64,000 bases of DNA, from assembly GCF_026262505.1 (NCBI RefSeq), contig NC_067205.1, positions 5,394,001-5,458,000 on the forward strand, read 5' to 3'. A program made the translations under genes and the position numbers. Positions 49,566 through 59,790 of this stretch are shown here, one piece after another. The notes below the pieces were generated by a model, which was not told the origin of the DNA, ran no database searches, and saw only the letters and a list, made by a program, of their open reading frames with translations. Every line of letters begins with the position of its first letter. Position 1 is the stretch's first letter. The stretch comes from Trichomonas vaginalis G3 (taxonomy: Eukaryota; Parabasalia; Trichomonadida; Trichomonadidae).

Positions 49566-51063
49566 AAAGTGCTATTGGTTTTGTAAACTTCTTTGCTTTC
49601 AATTCATCTGGACCGTCTCTGTCACCAGTATATTGTATTTGAACTGTACCAACAGTTGAAATACCACCCATAAAGTCTTCTGAGTCAGCAAATGGAATGC
49701 CAAGCCAAAAGTTTGAACGGTCTCCATTTGTATATTGAGTGTTTTGAGCTCCTGTATGGGTCCATACTTTCACATATGGCATAATAGAACTTTGCATTTC
49801 AGGGTTAATGGTTGTTGTGAAGTTGTTGTTAAAGTTCATAGCATCTAATGTCAAGTTGTATGACCTCATATCCTCAACTGTGGAATATTCTTCTCTTGGA
49901 TAGTATTTGCCATCTATGTTTATATGATATTTAATACCGGGGTTGTAGAAACAAGAATAGTCATTTATAGTTCGTCTGAACAGTACAAACATAGTATCTG
50001 CATGTTTCATTGCAGTTGTTAAGGCAATATCTGTTCTTGCACCTGGGTCAGCACTTTGGTTTCCAACTTCACCTGCAAAGTCTTTGACAGATATTTGGTG
50101 TATAGGGAACATAAGTGGAACTACAATATATTTGGCAGCTAAAGCATTTGAAATATCTGGGTCCAACATATAGACTGCAAGTCTGCTTTCTATTCTCTTG
50201 CATTCAAACTTTTCGCATGTGAACTTAACTGGGTCCCAAGCAGTTCCAGCAGCATTGAAGTAGTAGTTTACTTCAGTGTTGAGGTTTGAGAAACCAAAGT
50301 CTAAGTCAACTTTGTCTTTGCAAAAGTCACAGAACTTGGCTCCACCAGTTCCAGCTACAGTAAGAGTGAATGGGTCTTGTGTTGGTGCAATGACTAAGTT
50401 ATTTTTGCTTGGAGTAAGTTCGATAGAAATTTTTCCTGCCCAGTTTGGCAAGTATCTTAAAAACCTGAAGATGAGGAAAGATGACAAAGGAACTCTAAGT
50501 TTCAATTTTACTTTGGTTACTGCTGCTGCAGTTTGTCCAGAAAGGTCAACATAAACTCCTGGAACGTTAGGGTCAAGTCTTCTTATTTTCTCAATAGTTG
50601 CATACTGGTCTGTTTGTTCTCTAGCTTGTGGTTGTACTGAGTTTCTCAAAGCGAACCATTCATAGTTTGCCCATGTTACTGTTTGAACTAAGTCAGAGTT
50701 AGAATATATCTTATATCCCATGAAAACTTCTGGAGCATATTGGTATCCGACATAGAAAATTCCATTGCAACCTTTCTTGTCAGACAACTTGGCAGAAGGT
50801 TTTATTTCAATGTCTTGTTCCACGTATAAGAAAGAGTTGTCAATAGAAATTATATGAAACCTGTCGCAAGCAATATCTACTGTTGTTGAAGAACCTTCTC
50901 CAAACTCACCTACGTTTCCATAAGAAACAGCAGTTGTATATTCGTAAGTTCCAGGAACTATTTCTGACCTTCTAATGGCATTGTCGCATTCGTTATACCA
51001 TTCGGAAACATTTCCATTCATGGCATCCAAAACTGTTGGCGTTATATTCTGAGCGGCGTACAT
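49459..51063 (-). CDS. Polinton A part: major capsid protein candidate
   Basis: 534 residues in one open frame, strand-rich throughout (YEYTTAVSYGNVGEFGEGSS, RFHIISIDNSFLYVEQDIEI, NFTTTINPEMQSSIMPYVKV). The length and fold character suit the double-jelly-roll capsid proteins of Polintons. It lies next to a large virion-like gene. The counterpart at 59791-61398 is nearly identical. Confidence 0.7.
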   Translation of the reverse strand: MYAAQNITPTVLDAMNGNVSEWYNECDNAIRRSEIVPGTYEYTTAVSYGNVGEFGEGSSTTVDIACDRFHIISIDNSFLYVEQDIEIKPSAKLSDKKGCNGIFYVGYQYAPEVFMGYKIYSNSDLVQTVTWANYEWFALRNSVQPQAREQTDQYATIEKIRRLDPNVPGVYVDLSGQTAAAVTKVKLKLRVPLSSFLIFRFLRYLPNWAGKISIELTPSKNNLVIAPTQDPFTLTVAGTGGAKFCDFCKDKVDLDFGFSNLNTEVNYYFNAAGTAWDPVKFTCEKFECKRIESRLAVYMLDPDISNALAAKYIVVPLMFPIHQISVKDFAGEVGNQSADPGARTDIALTTAMKHADTMFVLFRRTINDYSCFYNPGIKYHINIDGKYYPREEYSTVEDMRSYNLTLDAMNFNNNFTTTINPEMQSSIMPYVKVWTHTGAQNTQYTNGDRSNFWLGIPFADSEDFMGGISTVGTVQIQYTGDRDGPDELKAKKFTKPIALFTEDALLKIRSMKPAGAPQIGITTASIEQILAAGQ

Positions 51064-51095
51064 TTCATATGGGTAAAAATATAGAATAGTTGGAT

Positions 51096-54000
51096 TTATA
51101 TGTCATAATAGAACCCACGTGGACCAAGCTTTACTTTCTTCCTGACTGAGTTTTTAACTCTTCTTTTTCCTTCATTGCCACTACTTTCACTAGATGAAGT
51201 TACTTCTTCACTACTTTCACTTTGTTCTACTCTTCTTCTTTGGTGTCGCTTTGGTAACTTGCCCTCTGCTTCAAGTTGTTGCATCTTTGCCTCATGTTCA
51301 CCTAGTATGTTGTAAATTTCCCATGTCCTTTTTGCCTTTGGGCTCTGGTCGCCCATCTCAGGTAACCTATATCCTAGAAAGAGTTTGTCATAGTTTGTAT
51401 TTGAGTCTTTGCGTATTGTTTGCATGACTCTTTCCTGAGTTTCCGGTTCAAGCTCTTCAAACAGTGCCTGTCCATATGGAATATGCTCGTTTCCAAATAT
51501 ATGTTTTTGTAGCCATTCTGGTTTTCTTTCCATGTTACCAACTATATCTTTTGTGAATGGGAAAGCTTTTACCCAATCTTTCAGTCTTGCGTCGTTTATT
51601 TCTGTAGTTGGTTTTATTTTGTCAAGGAACATGTTTTTCAATACTAACATTTCATTTGGTACTGTCCATTTGAGTTTTCTTAAATATTCATCCCTTCTCA
51701 GTTCATTGTCTGCAAAGTAAGTTTTTATGACATTTTGTAAACTTTCGTTTGCAAGGTCATGTACAATAGGTTCTCTTCCTTCGCTCTCCCTAACTTTCTT
51801 TCTAAACTCTTCACCAAATATACCATCTCTATGGTTCTGTGTAGTTCTTTGAGATAAATGTTCTAGAACGTCAGGTGTTATATTTCCATCAGCCATGTTC
51901 ATTTCATACTGGTCCAAAATATCTGCATGTTTCATATCTTTCAATGGCATTAAAGCCGCGCTTAAAATACCAGCTATATCTGGTTCACCATTGACTTCCA
52001 TTGCGTCTACAACTTCTTGGAATTGTGGTTGTAAGTTTATGAACCACCTATCCGGATTAGCTTTATGACCCCATCTCATTGTAGTTCCATCGTCTGCAGA
52101 AACAAAAGTAGGTTTGTTTCCATCTTGGCTAGGTTCTGAATGAACTTTAAACAATGTTTCATTTCTATATGTTTTCTTGAAATTTAACCTTTTATCTTCA
52201 CCGAGTTCATCCAAAGATTGAACGTTAAATGCTCGTAAGTAAAAAGGGTTGTTGTATTTGTGTACATTTTCTTTCAGTGCTTCCATTCTATGCTGAATAT
52301 TTTCATCTGGTGTTGGAGTCTTTTGTATGTCGGCAAACATTTTTCGATATTCTTCTACTATGTCAGCCGAATTTTTTTTAGACTCTTGGAAATATTCCAT
52401 ATTCTCCGCATACTCTTGTTGAGGGTCAAGATTTTTCGGCTGTTCCAAATCTTCATCTAGTTCTGTGAAGTTAGTTTCCAAAGGAGTGACTTGTTCGTTT
52501 CCTTCAGGCTCTTCTAGCTGTTGTTGCTGAACTATTTCTTCCATGTCTGGTTGTATCTGAACTTCTTCCTGTGGAGTTTCTTGTACCTCATCTGCTGGCA
52601 TTTCATATATTCCGAGACCGTTTTCAACAAGTTCCCTATTTAAGTCATTCGCATTCATAAGCCTTTGTTCTTTCGTTCCGTCTCTATTTTTTACGCGTTT
52701 CATGAAGATAGTTGAATTGTCATTTAGCTCTGACACCAAATATCTCGGAGTAAATTCGTTCATGTCATTTGGATGATATGCTATTAAATCATATCCCTTT
52801 GCGAGCTTGTATTTTCCAGGTTTGAAATTATATCCGATTTGGTGTTGAGCCATAAAGCTAAATAGGTTCGGGTCAGTATTTCCTTCATTGAACTTTCTAA
52901 TAGCTTCTTTATATCTGTCACTAAAGTCAATACTATCTGGGTAACCATAGTCTTCCTTAAGCCTTTTTAAGAATTCTTGGTTTCCTTGTTCTCTACTTCT
53001 TTTATGTCCTTGCTCTGTTTGTGGTTGTTGTTGTTGTGCAGGGTTTTGAACTGTTGGTTGCTGTGCTGGATTTTGAACTGTTGGTTGTTGTGTTGGTTGT
53101 GGAGGTGGTTGTTGTGCTGGTTGTTGTGTTGGTTGTTGTGTTGGTTGTTGTGTTGGTTTTGGTGCATGCCTGTGTCTGTGTCCATGTGACGATGTAAATG
53201 TTTTAGGTAGTCCTGGTGCAGGTGCTTCTCTTGGAGGGTTTGGTGGTATATAAATTCCACCAGCTGGCACATATGTTCCATCTGCAGCGTAATGTCCTAC
53301 CTGACTTTTCGTTTTTAAGAAAGCATTTACTAGGTCTGTTTTGGTCTGTTGTAACTCTTTTTCTTGACTTTTCACAACAGTTGCTCTAACGGCGTCATAG
53401 GCACTTTGAACTGCCTGTCTCGTTGCTGCATCTGTTATTTTCGTCATATTTTGTGCTACTTCCTTTAACTCTTTGTCGAAACCTTCAGACTTCAGTTTCT
53501 TTCCAGATGAGAAGTCGTTCACTTGTTTCACCTTACTATGAAGAGCTTCGAAGGCGTTCTTAAAGTCAGCATTTGTTAAAGCTTCATTTGAACTGTCTTC
53601 ATCCGCTTGTATTTTTGTCCTTATTGACCCTATGAGTTGGGCTGCTTTAGCGTTGGCTTGGGCATCTAACCAGTCATTGTTAGCTTTTATATATTCTGCG
53701 CTTTTCATTGCCTTTTGCATAGCCGCGTCGTTATTTTTACTTTCTTGTGCTAAGTTTTCATACTGTACGGTTTGGTTTTGCAACTGTAAAAGTTTTTCTG
53801 CCTTTACATTTGCTTCAACTTCTTTTTTATACTCATCGCTATCCATATATGTCTTCAGGGCTTTTTGTTTTATCTCTTCATCTTTCAGTATTTTATATTG
53901 AGTAGTATGGTTTTTCAAATTTATGACATCTTGTTCCATTTTTGCTACTTCTGCTGCTTTTTCTGACACTTTTTTCGCATATTCCTCTGTACTTAGTTCT

Positions 54001-54422
54001 TTCAGTTGTTCTTCTTTCTTCTTTTTCTCTACGTTTAACTCATTGAGTTTCTTTGTGTGTCTGTCATATTCTAGTTTCTTTTCGTTTTCACTTATTTGCT
54101 TCTGTATGTCTATGTTTGACTTTTTGACATCTGTTATTTGATTTTTGAGTGAACTCAAATTCATTTGACTTTGAGGGTTATATGCTGTTCCGTCTGCAGC
54201 TCCACCATAGCCTGCCATTTTCGCTAAAAGTGCCGCTCTTAAACCTCCACTCTGTGCACCAACAACTCGGTTTAAAAGCATAGGATTGCTTGACATTTGT
54301 TGCAACATAGTGGGGTCATTCAGCATTTGTTGTTGCAACTGTTGTTGTGGTGTCAGTTTTACTATTGGATGTTTCAATGCTCTCTTCCTCTTACGTATAT
54401 TCTTACGTAGCTTACGTGGCAT
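51096..54422 (-). CDS. Polinton A part: 1108-residue virion-like protein
   Basis: A very basic start (MPRKLRKNIRKRKRALKHP), then Q- and M-rich and GG-containing sequence, then a long coiled coil (about residues 90-380). A PTQQPTQQP repeat (about 420-480) follows, then an acidic middle (EETPQEEVQIQPDMEE) and a mixed C-terminal part ending RKKVKLGPRGFYYDI. No family is recognised. Size and position beside the capsid gene suggest a virion core or scaffold protein. Confidence 0.6.
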   Translation of the reverse strand: MPRKLRKNIRKRKRALKHPIVKLTPQQQLQQQMLNDPTMLQQMSSNPMLLNRVVGAQSGGLRAALLAKMAGYGGAADGTAYNPQSQMNLSSLKNQITDVKKSNIDIQKQISENEKKLEYDRHTKKLNELNVEKKKKEEQLKELSTEEYAKKVSEKAAEVAKMEQDVINLKNHTTQYKILKDEEIKQKALKTYMDSDEYKKEVEANVKAEKLLQLQNQTVQYENLAQESKNNDAAMQKAMKSAEYIKANNDWLDAQANAKAAQLIGSIRTKIQADEDSSNEALTNADFKNAFEALHSKVKQVNDFSSGKKLKSEGFDKELKEVAQNMTKITDAATRQAVQSAYDAVRATVVKSQEKELQQTKTDLVNAFLKTKSQVGHYAADGTYVPAGGIYIPPNPPREAPAPGLPKTFTSSHGHRHRHAPKPTQQPTQQPTQQPAQQPPPQPTQQPTVQNPAQQPTVQNPAQQQQPQTEQGHKRSREQGNQEFLKRLKEDYGYPDSIDFSDRYKEAIRKFNEGNTDPNLFSFMAQHQIGYNFKPGKYKLAKGYDLIAYHPNDMNEFTPRYLVSELNDNSTIFMKRVKNRDGTKEQRLMNANDLNRELVENGLGIYEMPADEVQETPQEEVQIQPDMEEIVQQQQLEEPEGNEQVTPLETNFTELDEDLEQPKNLDPQQEYAENMEYFQESKKNSADIVEEYRKMFADIQKTPTPDENIQHRMEALKENVHKYNNPFYLRAFNVQSLDELGEDKRLNFKKTYRNETLFKVHSEPSQDGNKPTFVSADDGTTMRWGHKANPDRWFINLQPQFQEVVDAMEVNGEPDIAGILSAALMPLKDMKHADILDQYEMNMADGNITPDVLEHLSQRTTQNHRDGIFGEEFRKKVRESEGREPIVHDLANESLQNVIKTYFADNELRRDEYLRKLKWTVPNEMLVLKNMFLDKIKPTTEINDARLKDWVKAFPFTKDIVGNMERKPEWLQKHIFGNEHIPYGQALFEELEPETQERVMQTIRKDSNTNYDKLFLGYRLPEMGDQSPKAKRTWEIYNILGEHEAKMQQLEAEGKLPKRHQRRRVEQSESSEEVTSSSESSGNEGKRRVKNSVRKKVKLGPRGFYYDI

Positions 54423-54454
54423 TTTAAGTGAAGTTAAAAAGCGGTTTTATACTA

Positions 54455-54517
54455 AACATCTTCGGGGCTAGAGGGCGCAACGCGCCTGGAAGCCCCACTA
54501 CCTTTTTTTTTTTTTTT
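54455..54517 (-). repeat. right terminal inverted repeat of Polinton A
   Basis: Read inward from the end: 15 A, GGTAGTGGGGCTTCC, then an inner hairpin GGCGC-GTT-GCGCC in place of the left end's GGCAC-TTC-GTGCC, then AGCCCCGAAGATG. The stem change is matched on both arms. Confidence 0.85.
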
Positions 54518-54523
54518 AATTAA

Positions 54524-55382
54524 GTGATGGAAATTTTATAAATCGACCTAAATCACAAATAGAGATAAAAATTAACCTTATTTCAGTCAAAAATTTAAAA
54601 AATTCCAAAATGGCAAAAATAATCTGAGCATAAAATATATTCAAATTACTAATGCATTTTCCTCAAAATTGGCTGAAAGTTTTTCTTGAATGTTCAAACA
54701 AACATTGCTCACAAGCATGCATAGAAGTTATATTCAAAATTTTGGGGCATTTGGCCTGTATCAAGGTAGTCAGCATACTTCTTCACAAATGAAGTCTACA
54801 TTTTTCCGACTTTTTGCCACCGCAAAAATTTTTTACCACCTCATTTCGTTGACTTGTTGTTGTAAACAGAAATTCATCAAAAGTGACACCTCAGAAAAGC
54901 TAAAATATTGAATTTTTGGAACTTTTGATAGAGCACGTTTTTAAATATTAATTAAAGTAAATGTATATTTTGTAAAGATTCTTTTTAATAAAAAAATAAA
55001 ATTTTGAAGAAGAACACAAAATCTTCTGAAAAATAATATCACATAAACTCATATTATTTTCTAATATATAACTATTTTATATAAAAATCAAATTCAATGA
55101 TCTTAAAAGCGAAGGATAAACCTCAAAAATTACGAATATAATGAGTGGGAATATAATGCTTATCTATCATAAAACCATATGAAATATCAATTTTTGCTTT
55201 ACGCCTAATTTTTGACGACAATTAGCAAAAAATGTTAAATGTTAACACTCAGTCCATTTGAATATGAAAAATAAAATTGACTTTGATTAAATGTTTTTAT
55301 TTATCATGCAATTCTTCTTGCGACCAAAGATTTGAATAAAAGTTCAAAAAATAAGATAGCTGAAAAAATAATATACGGTAGT
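54524..55382. other. gene-free AT-rich spacer between Polinton A and the MULE-like fragment
   Basis: About 860 bp. One 73-codon frame (54690-54911) matches nothing I recognise and has no supporting features. No repeats were identified. Confidence 0.5.
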
Positions 55383-55550
55383 AAGGGTTTCGTTTTGCGA
55401 AAAAAACGTACAATACGCAATTTCGCTAAAAAAACATTTAGCTAGCAATTTCGACCTTTGACTCCACTCAAGACGTCACTTTTTTAATTTTGCGGTATCA
55501 TATTTTTGGAAAATCTTTATGAATATTATATAAAAAGTCTCTTTAATATC

Positions 55551-55556
<6 letters not shown>
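55383..55556. mobile_element. end fragment of the MULE-like hairpin element
   Basis: These 174 bp are the reverse complement of the right end of the element at 20539-22544 (about 22371-22544), starting with AAGGGTTTCGTTTTGC. The match stops where the A run of Polinton B begins, so Polinton B inserted into a copy of this element. The remainder should lie beyond the right window edge. Confidence 0.8.
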
Positions 55557-55581
<25 letters not shown>

Positions 55582-55628
55582 GGTAGTGGGGCTTCCAGGC
55601 ACTTCGTGCCCTCTAGCCCCGAAGATGT
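55557..55628 (+). repeat. left terminal inverted repeat of Polinton B
   Basis: A run, then GGTAGTGGGGCTTCC and the hairpin GGCAC-TTC-GTGCC, ending GAAGATG. It continues with GTTTAGTATAAA, like the right end of A, and diverges after that. Confidence 0.85.
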
Positions 55629-55639
55629 TTAGTATAAAT

Positions 55640-56510
55640 GAAGTCTTAGAGGACAAACATGACTATGAGTTTTGATATGACAAGATAGAATATGAGAGAG
55701 GTCCTATAAACCGGAGAAAGTGTTATATAAACATCTGTCATATTACTCAGAATATTATACAGAATTCAATAAAAATATATTTTAGGTGAAGAGGTGAGAT
55801 TTCACCTGTTTTTTCACCTCATTTTTCACCTCTTGAATTTTCATGAATTTCATCGTAAAGACTTTGTCAAGATTTCATCGTAAAGACTTTGTCAAGATTT
55901 CATCGTAATGAGCGTAAATCAGACAAAAATATATTTTAGGGTAGAAGGGTATATCTACCCCGTTTTCTACCCTCTTTTCTACCCATATGTACTTACTGAA
56001 AAAGTATGTGTTCCATCTGTCATTTTACTCAGAATTTTACACCAAAAATAATGTTTAGGTGAAGAGGTGAAATCTCACCTGTTTTTTCACCTCTTTTCTC
56101 ACCCTCTTGAATTTTCATGAAATTTACACCAAAAATATACTACTAGGGTCATTTACGAAGAAATCTCAACAAAGTCTTTACGAAGAAATCTCAACAAAGT
56201 CTTTACGAAGAAATCTCAACAAAGTCTTTACGAAGAAATCTCAACAAAACATAGACAAGAAAGTTCATGAGAAATTAGATGAAGAAGTCTTAACAAAGTC
56301 TTTACGAAGAAATTCATGAAAATTCAAGAGGTGAGAAATGAGGTGAAAAAAGAGGTGAAATCTCACCTCTTCACCTAAAATATATTTTTGGGTCATTTAC
56401 GAAGAAATCTCAACAAAGTCTTTACGAAGAAATCTCAACAAAGTCTTTACGAAGAAATCTCAACAAAGTCTTTACGAAGAAGTCACAATAAACATCTGTC
56501 AAAAACCATT
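55640..56510. repeat. methyltransferase scrap and repeat-dense spacer at the left end of Polinton B
   Basis: 55650-55725 resembles the end of the methyltransferase region of A (near 30555-30625). Then come AAAAATATATTTTAGG modules followed by hairpins such as GGTGAAGAGGTGAGATTTCA, tandem GACTTTGTCAAGATTTCATC units, and their inverted form ACGAAGAAATCTCAACAAAG in two blocks. An inverted AGGTGAAATCTCACCTCTTC module lies near 56358. Confidence 0.75.
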
Positions 56511-56526
56511 TTTAACTTCACTTAAA

Positions 56527-59500
56527 ATGCCACGTAAGCTACGTAAGAATATACGTAAGAGGAAGAGAGCATTGAAACATCCAATAGTAAAACTGACACC
56601 ACAACAACAGTTGCAACAACAAATGCTGAATGACCCCACTATGTTGCAACAAATGTCAAGCAACCCTATGCTTTTAAACCGAGTTGTTGGTGCACAGAGT
56701 GGAGGTTTAAGAGCGGCACTTTTAGCGAAAATGGCAGGCTATGGTGGAGCTGCAGACGGAACAGCATATAACCCTCAAAGTCAAATGAATTTGAGTTCAC
56801 TCAAAAATCAAATAGCAGATGTCAAAAAGTCAAACATAGACATACAGAAGCAAATAAGTGAAAACGAAAAGAAACTAGAATATGACAGACACACAAAGAA
56901 ACTCAATGAGTTAAACGTAGAGAAAAAGAAGAAAGAAGAACAACTGAAAGAACTAAGTACAGAGGAATATGCGAAAAAAGTGTCAGAAAAAGCAGCAGAA
57001 GTAGCAAAAATGGAACAAGATGTCATAAATTTGAAAAACCATACTACTCAATATAAAATACTGAAAGATGAAGAGATAAAACAAAAAGCCCTGAAGACAT
57101 ATATGGATAGCGATGAGTATAAAAAAGAAGTTGAAGCAAATGTAAAGGCAGAAAAACTTTTACAGTTGCAAAACCAAACCGTACAGTATGAAAACTTAGC
57201 ACAAGAAAGTAAAAATAACGACGCAGCCATGCAAAAGGCAATGAAAAGCGCAGAATATATAAAAGCTAACAATGACTGGTTAGATGCCCAAGCCAACGCT
57301 AAAGCAGCCCAGCTTATAGGGTCAATAAGGACAAAAATACAAGCGGATGAAGACAGTTCAAATGAAGCTTTAACAAATGCTGACTTTAAGAACGCTTTCG
57401 AAGCTCTTCATAGTAAGGTGAAACAAGTGAACGACTTCTCATCTGGAAAGAAACTGAAGTCTGAAGGTTTCGACAAAGAGTTAAAAGAAGTAGCACAAAA
57501 TATGACGAAAATAACAGATGCAGCAACGAGACAGGCAGTTCAAAGTGCCTATGACGCCGTTAGAGCAACTGTTGTGAAAAGTCAAGAAAAAGAGTTACAA
57601 CAGACCAAAACAGACCTAGTAAATGCTTTCTTAAGAACGAAAAGTCAGGTAGGACATTACGCTGCAGATGGAACATATGTGCCAGCTGGTGGAACTTATA
57701 TACACCAAACCTCCAAGAGAAGCACCTGCACCAGGACTACCTAGAACATTTACATCGTCACATGGACACAGACACAGGCATGCACCAAAACCAACACAAC
57801 AACCAACACAACAACCAACACAACAACCAGCACAACAACCACCTCCACAACCAGCACAACAACCAACACAACAACCAGCACAGCAACCAACAGTTCAAAA
57901 CCCTGCACAACAACAACCACAAACAGAGCAAGGACATAAAAGAAGTAGAGAACAAGGAAACCAAGAATTCTTAAAAATGCTTAAAGAAGAGTGTGGTTTC
58001 CCAGATACTGTTGACTTTAGTGACAGATATAAAGAAGCTATTGGAAAGTTCAAGGATGGAAATACTGACCCGAACCTATTTAGCTTTATGGCTCAGCACC
58101 AAAACGGATATAATCTCAAACCTGGAAAATACAAGCTCGCTAAGGGATATGATTTAATAGCATATCATCCAAATGACATGGATGAATTTACTCCGAGATA
58201 TTTGATGTCAGAGCTAAATGACAATTCAACTTTCGTCATGAAACGCGTAAAAAATAGAGACGGAACGAAAGAACAAAAGCTTATGAATGCGGATGACGTA
58301 GATAGGGAAATTGTTGAAAACGGTCTCGGAATATATGAAATGCCAGCAGATGAGGTACAAGAAACTCCACAGGAAGAAGTTCAGATACAACCAGACATGG
58401 AAGAAATAGTTCAGCAACAACAGCTAGAAGAGCCTGAAGGAAACGAACAAGTCCTTCCTTTGGAAACTAACTTCACAGAACTAGATGAAGATTTGGAACA
58501 GCCGAAAAATCTTGACCCTCAACAAGAGTATGCGGAGAATATGGAATATTTCCAAGAGTCTAAAAAAAATTCGGCTGACATAGTAGAAGAATATCGAAAA
58601 ATGTTTGCCGACATACAAAAGACTCCAACACCAGATGAAAATATTCAGCATAGAATGGAAGTACTGAAAGAAAATGTACACAAATACAACAACCCTTTTT
58701 ACTTACGAGCATTTAACGTTCAATCTTTGGCTGAACTCGGTGAAAATAAAAGGTTAAATTTCAAGAAAACATATAGAAATGAAACATTGTTTAAAGTTCA
58801 TTCAGAACCTAACCAAGATGGAAACAAACCTACTTTTGTTTCTGCAGACGATGGAACTACAATGAGATGGGGTCATAAAGCTAACCAGGATAGGTGGTTC
58901 ATAAACTTACAACCACAATTCCAAGAAGTTGTAGACGCAATGGAAGTCAATGGTGAACCAGATATAGCTGGTATTTTAAGCGCGGCTTTAATGCCATTGA
59001 AAGATATGAAAGATGCAGATATTTTGAACCAGTATGAAATGAACATGGCTGATGGAAATATAACACCTGACGTTCTAAAACATTTATCTCAAAGAACTAC
59101 ACAGAACCATAAAGATGGTATATTTGGTGAAGAGTTTAGAAAGAAAGTTAGGGAGACAGAAGGAAGAGAACCTATTGTACATGACCTTGCAAATGAAAGT
59201 TTACAAAATGTCATAAAAACTTACTTTGCAGACAATGAACCGAGAAGGGATGAATATTTGAAAACTCAAATGGACAGTACCAAATGAAATGTTAGTATTG
59301 AAAAACATGTTCTTGACAAAATAAAACCAACTACAGAAATAAATGACGAAAGACTGAAAGATTGGGTAAAAGCTTTCCCATTCACAAAAGATATAGTTGG
59401 TAACATGGAAAGAAAACCAGAATGGCTACAAAAACATATATTTGGAAACGAGCATATTCCATATGGACAGGCACTGTTTGAAGAGCTTGAACCGGAAACT

Positions 59501-59758
59501 CAGGACAGAGTCATGCAAACAATACGCAAAGACTCAAATACAAACTATGACAAACTCTTTCTAGGATATTGGTTACCTGAGATGGGCGACCAGAGCCCAA
59601 AGGCAAAAAGGACATGGGAAATTTACAACATACTAGGTGAACATGAGGCAAAGATGCAACAACTTGAAGCAGAGGGCAATGAAGGAAAAAGAAGAGTTAA
59701 AAACTCAGTCAGGAAGAAAGTAAAGCTTGGTCGGAGTGGGTTCTATTATGACATATAA
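56527..59758 (+). pseudogene. Polinton B part: homologue of the 1108-residue virion-like protein, broken
   Basis: Near-identical to the gene at 51096-54422 of Polinton A along its length, including the basic start, coiled coil and PTQQP repeat. The gene is broken. Confidence 0.85.
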
Positions 59759-59790
59759 ATCCAACTATTCTATATTTTTACTCATATGAA

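Larger units (their letters stand above)
27670..54517. mobile_element. Polinton (Maverick) A, near full length, broken
   Basis: A virus-like DNA element of about 26.8 kb. It has terminal inverted repeats (27670-27742 and 54455-54517), each made of an outer A/T run and a 47-bp hairpin-forming segment. The flanking 6-bp duplication AATTAA (27664-27669 and 54518-54523) is the usual size for the family. Hallmark parts are present: integrase, protein-primed family B DNA polymerase, packaging ATPase, capsid candidates and primase-helicase. The base composition is visibly less AT-rich than the flanks. It is broken in roughly seven or eight places and carries one DNA-transposon insertion. Near identity to Polinton B implies a recent origin. 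Confidence 0.9.

Noticed and set aside
52967-53281. Alternate-frame H/N/Q-rich frame in the PTQQP repeat (also in the matching region of Polinton B)
   Set aside because: Out-of-frame reading of the repeat in the virion-like gene.
54690-54911. 73-codon frame in the spacer after Polinton A
   Set aside because: No family, no leader motif, and the length is possible by chance.
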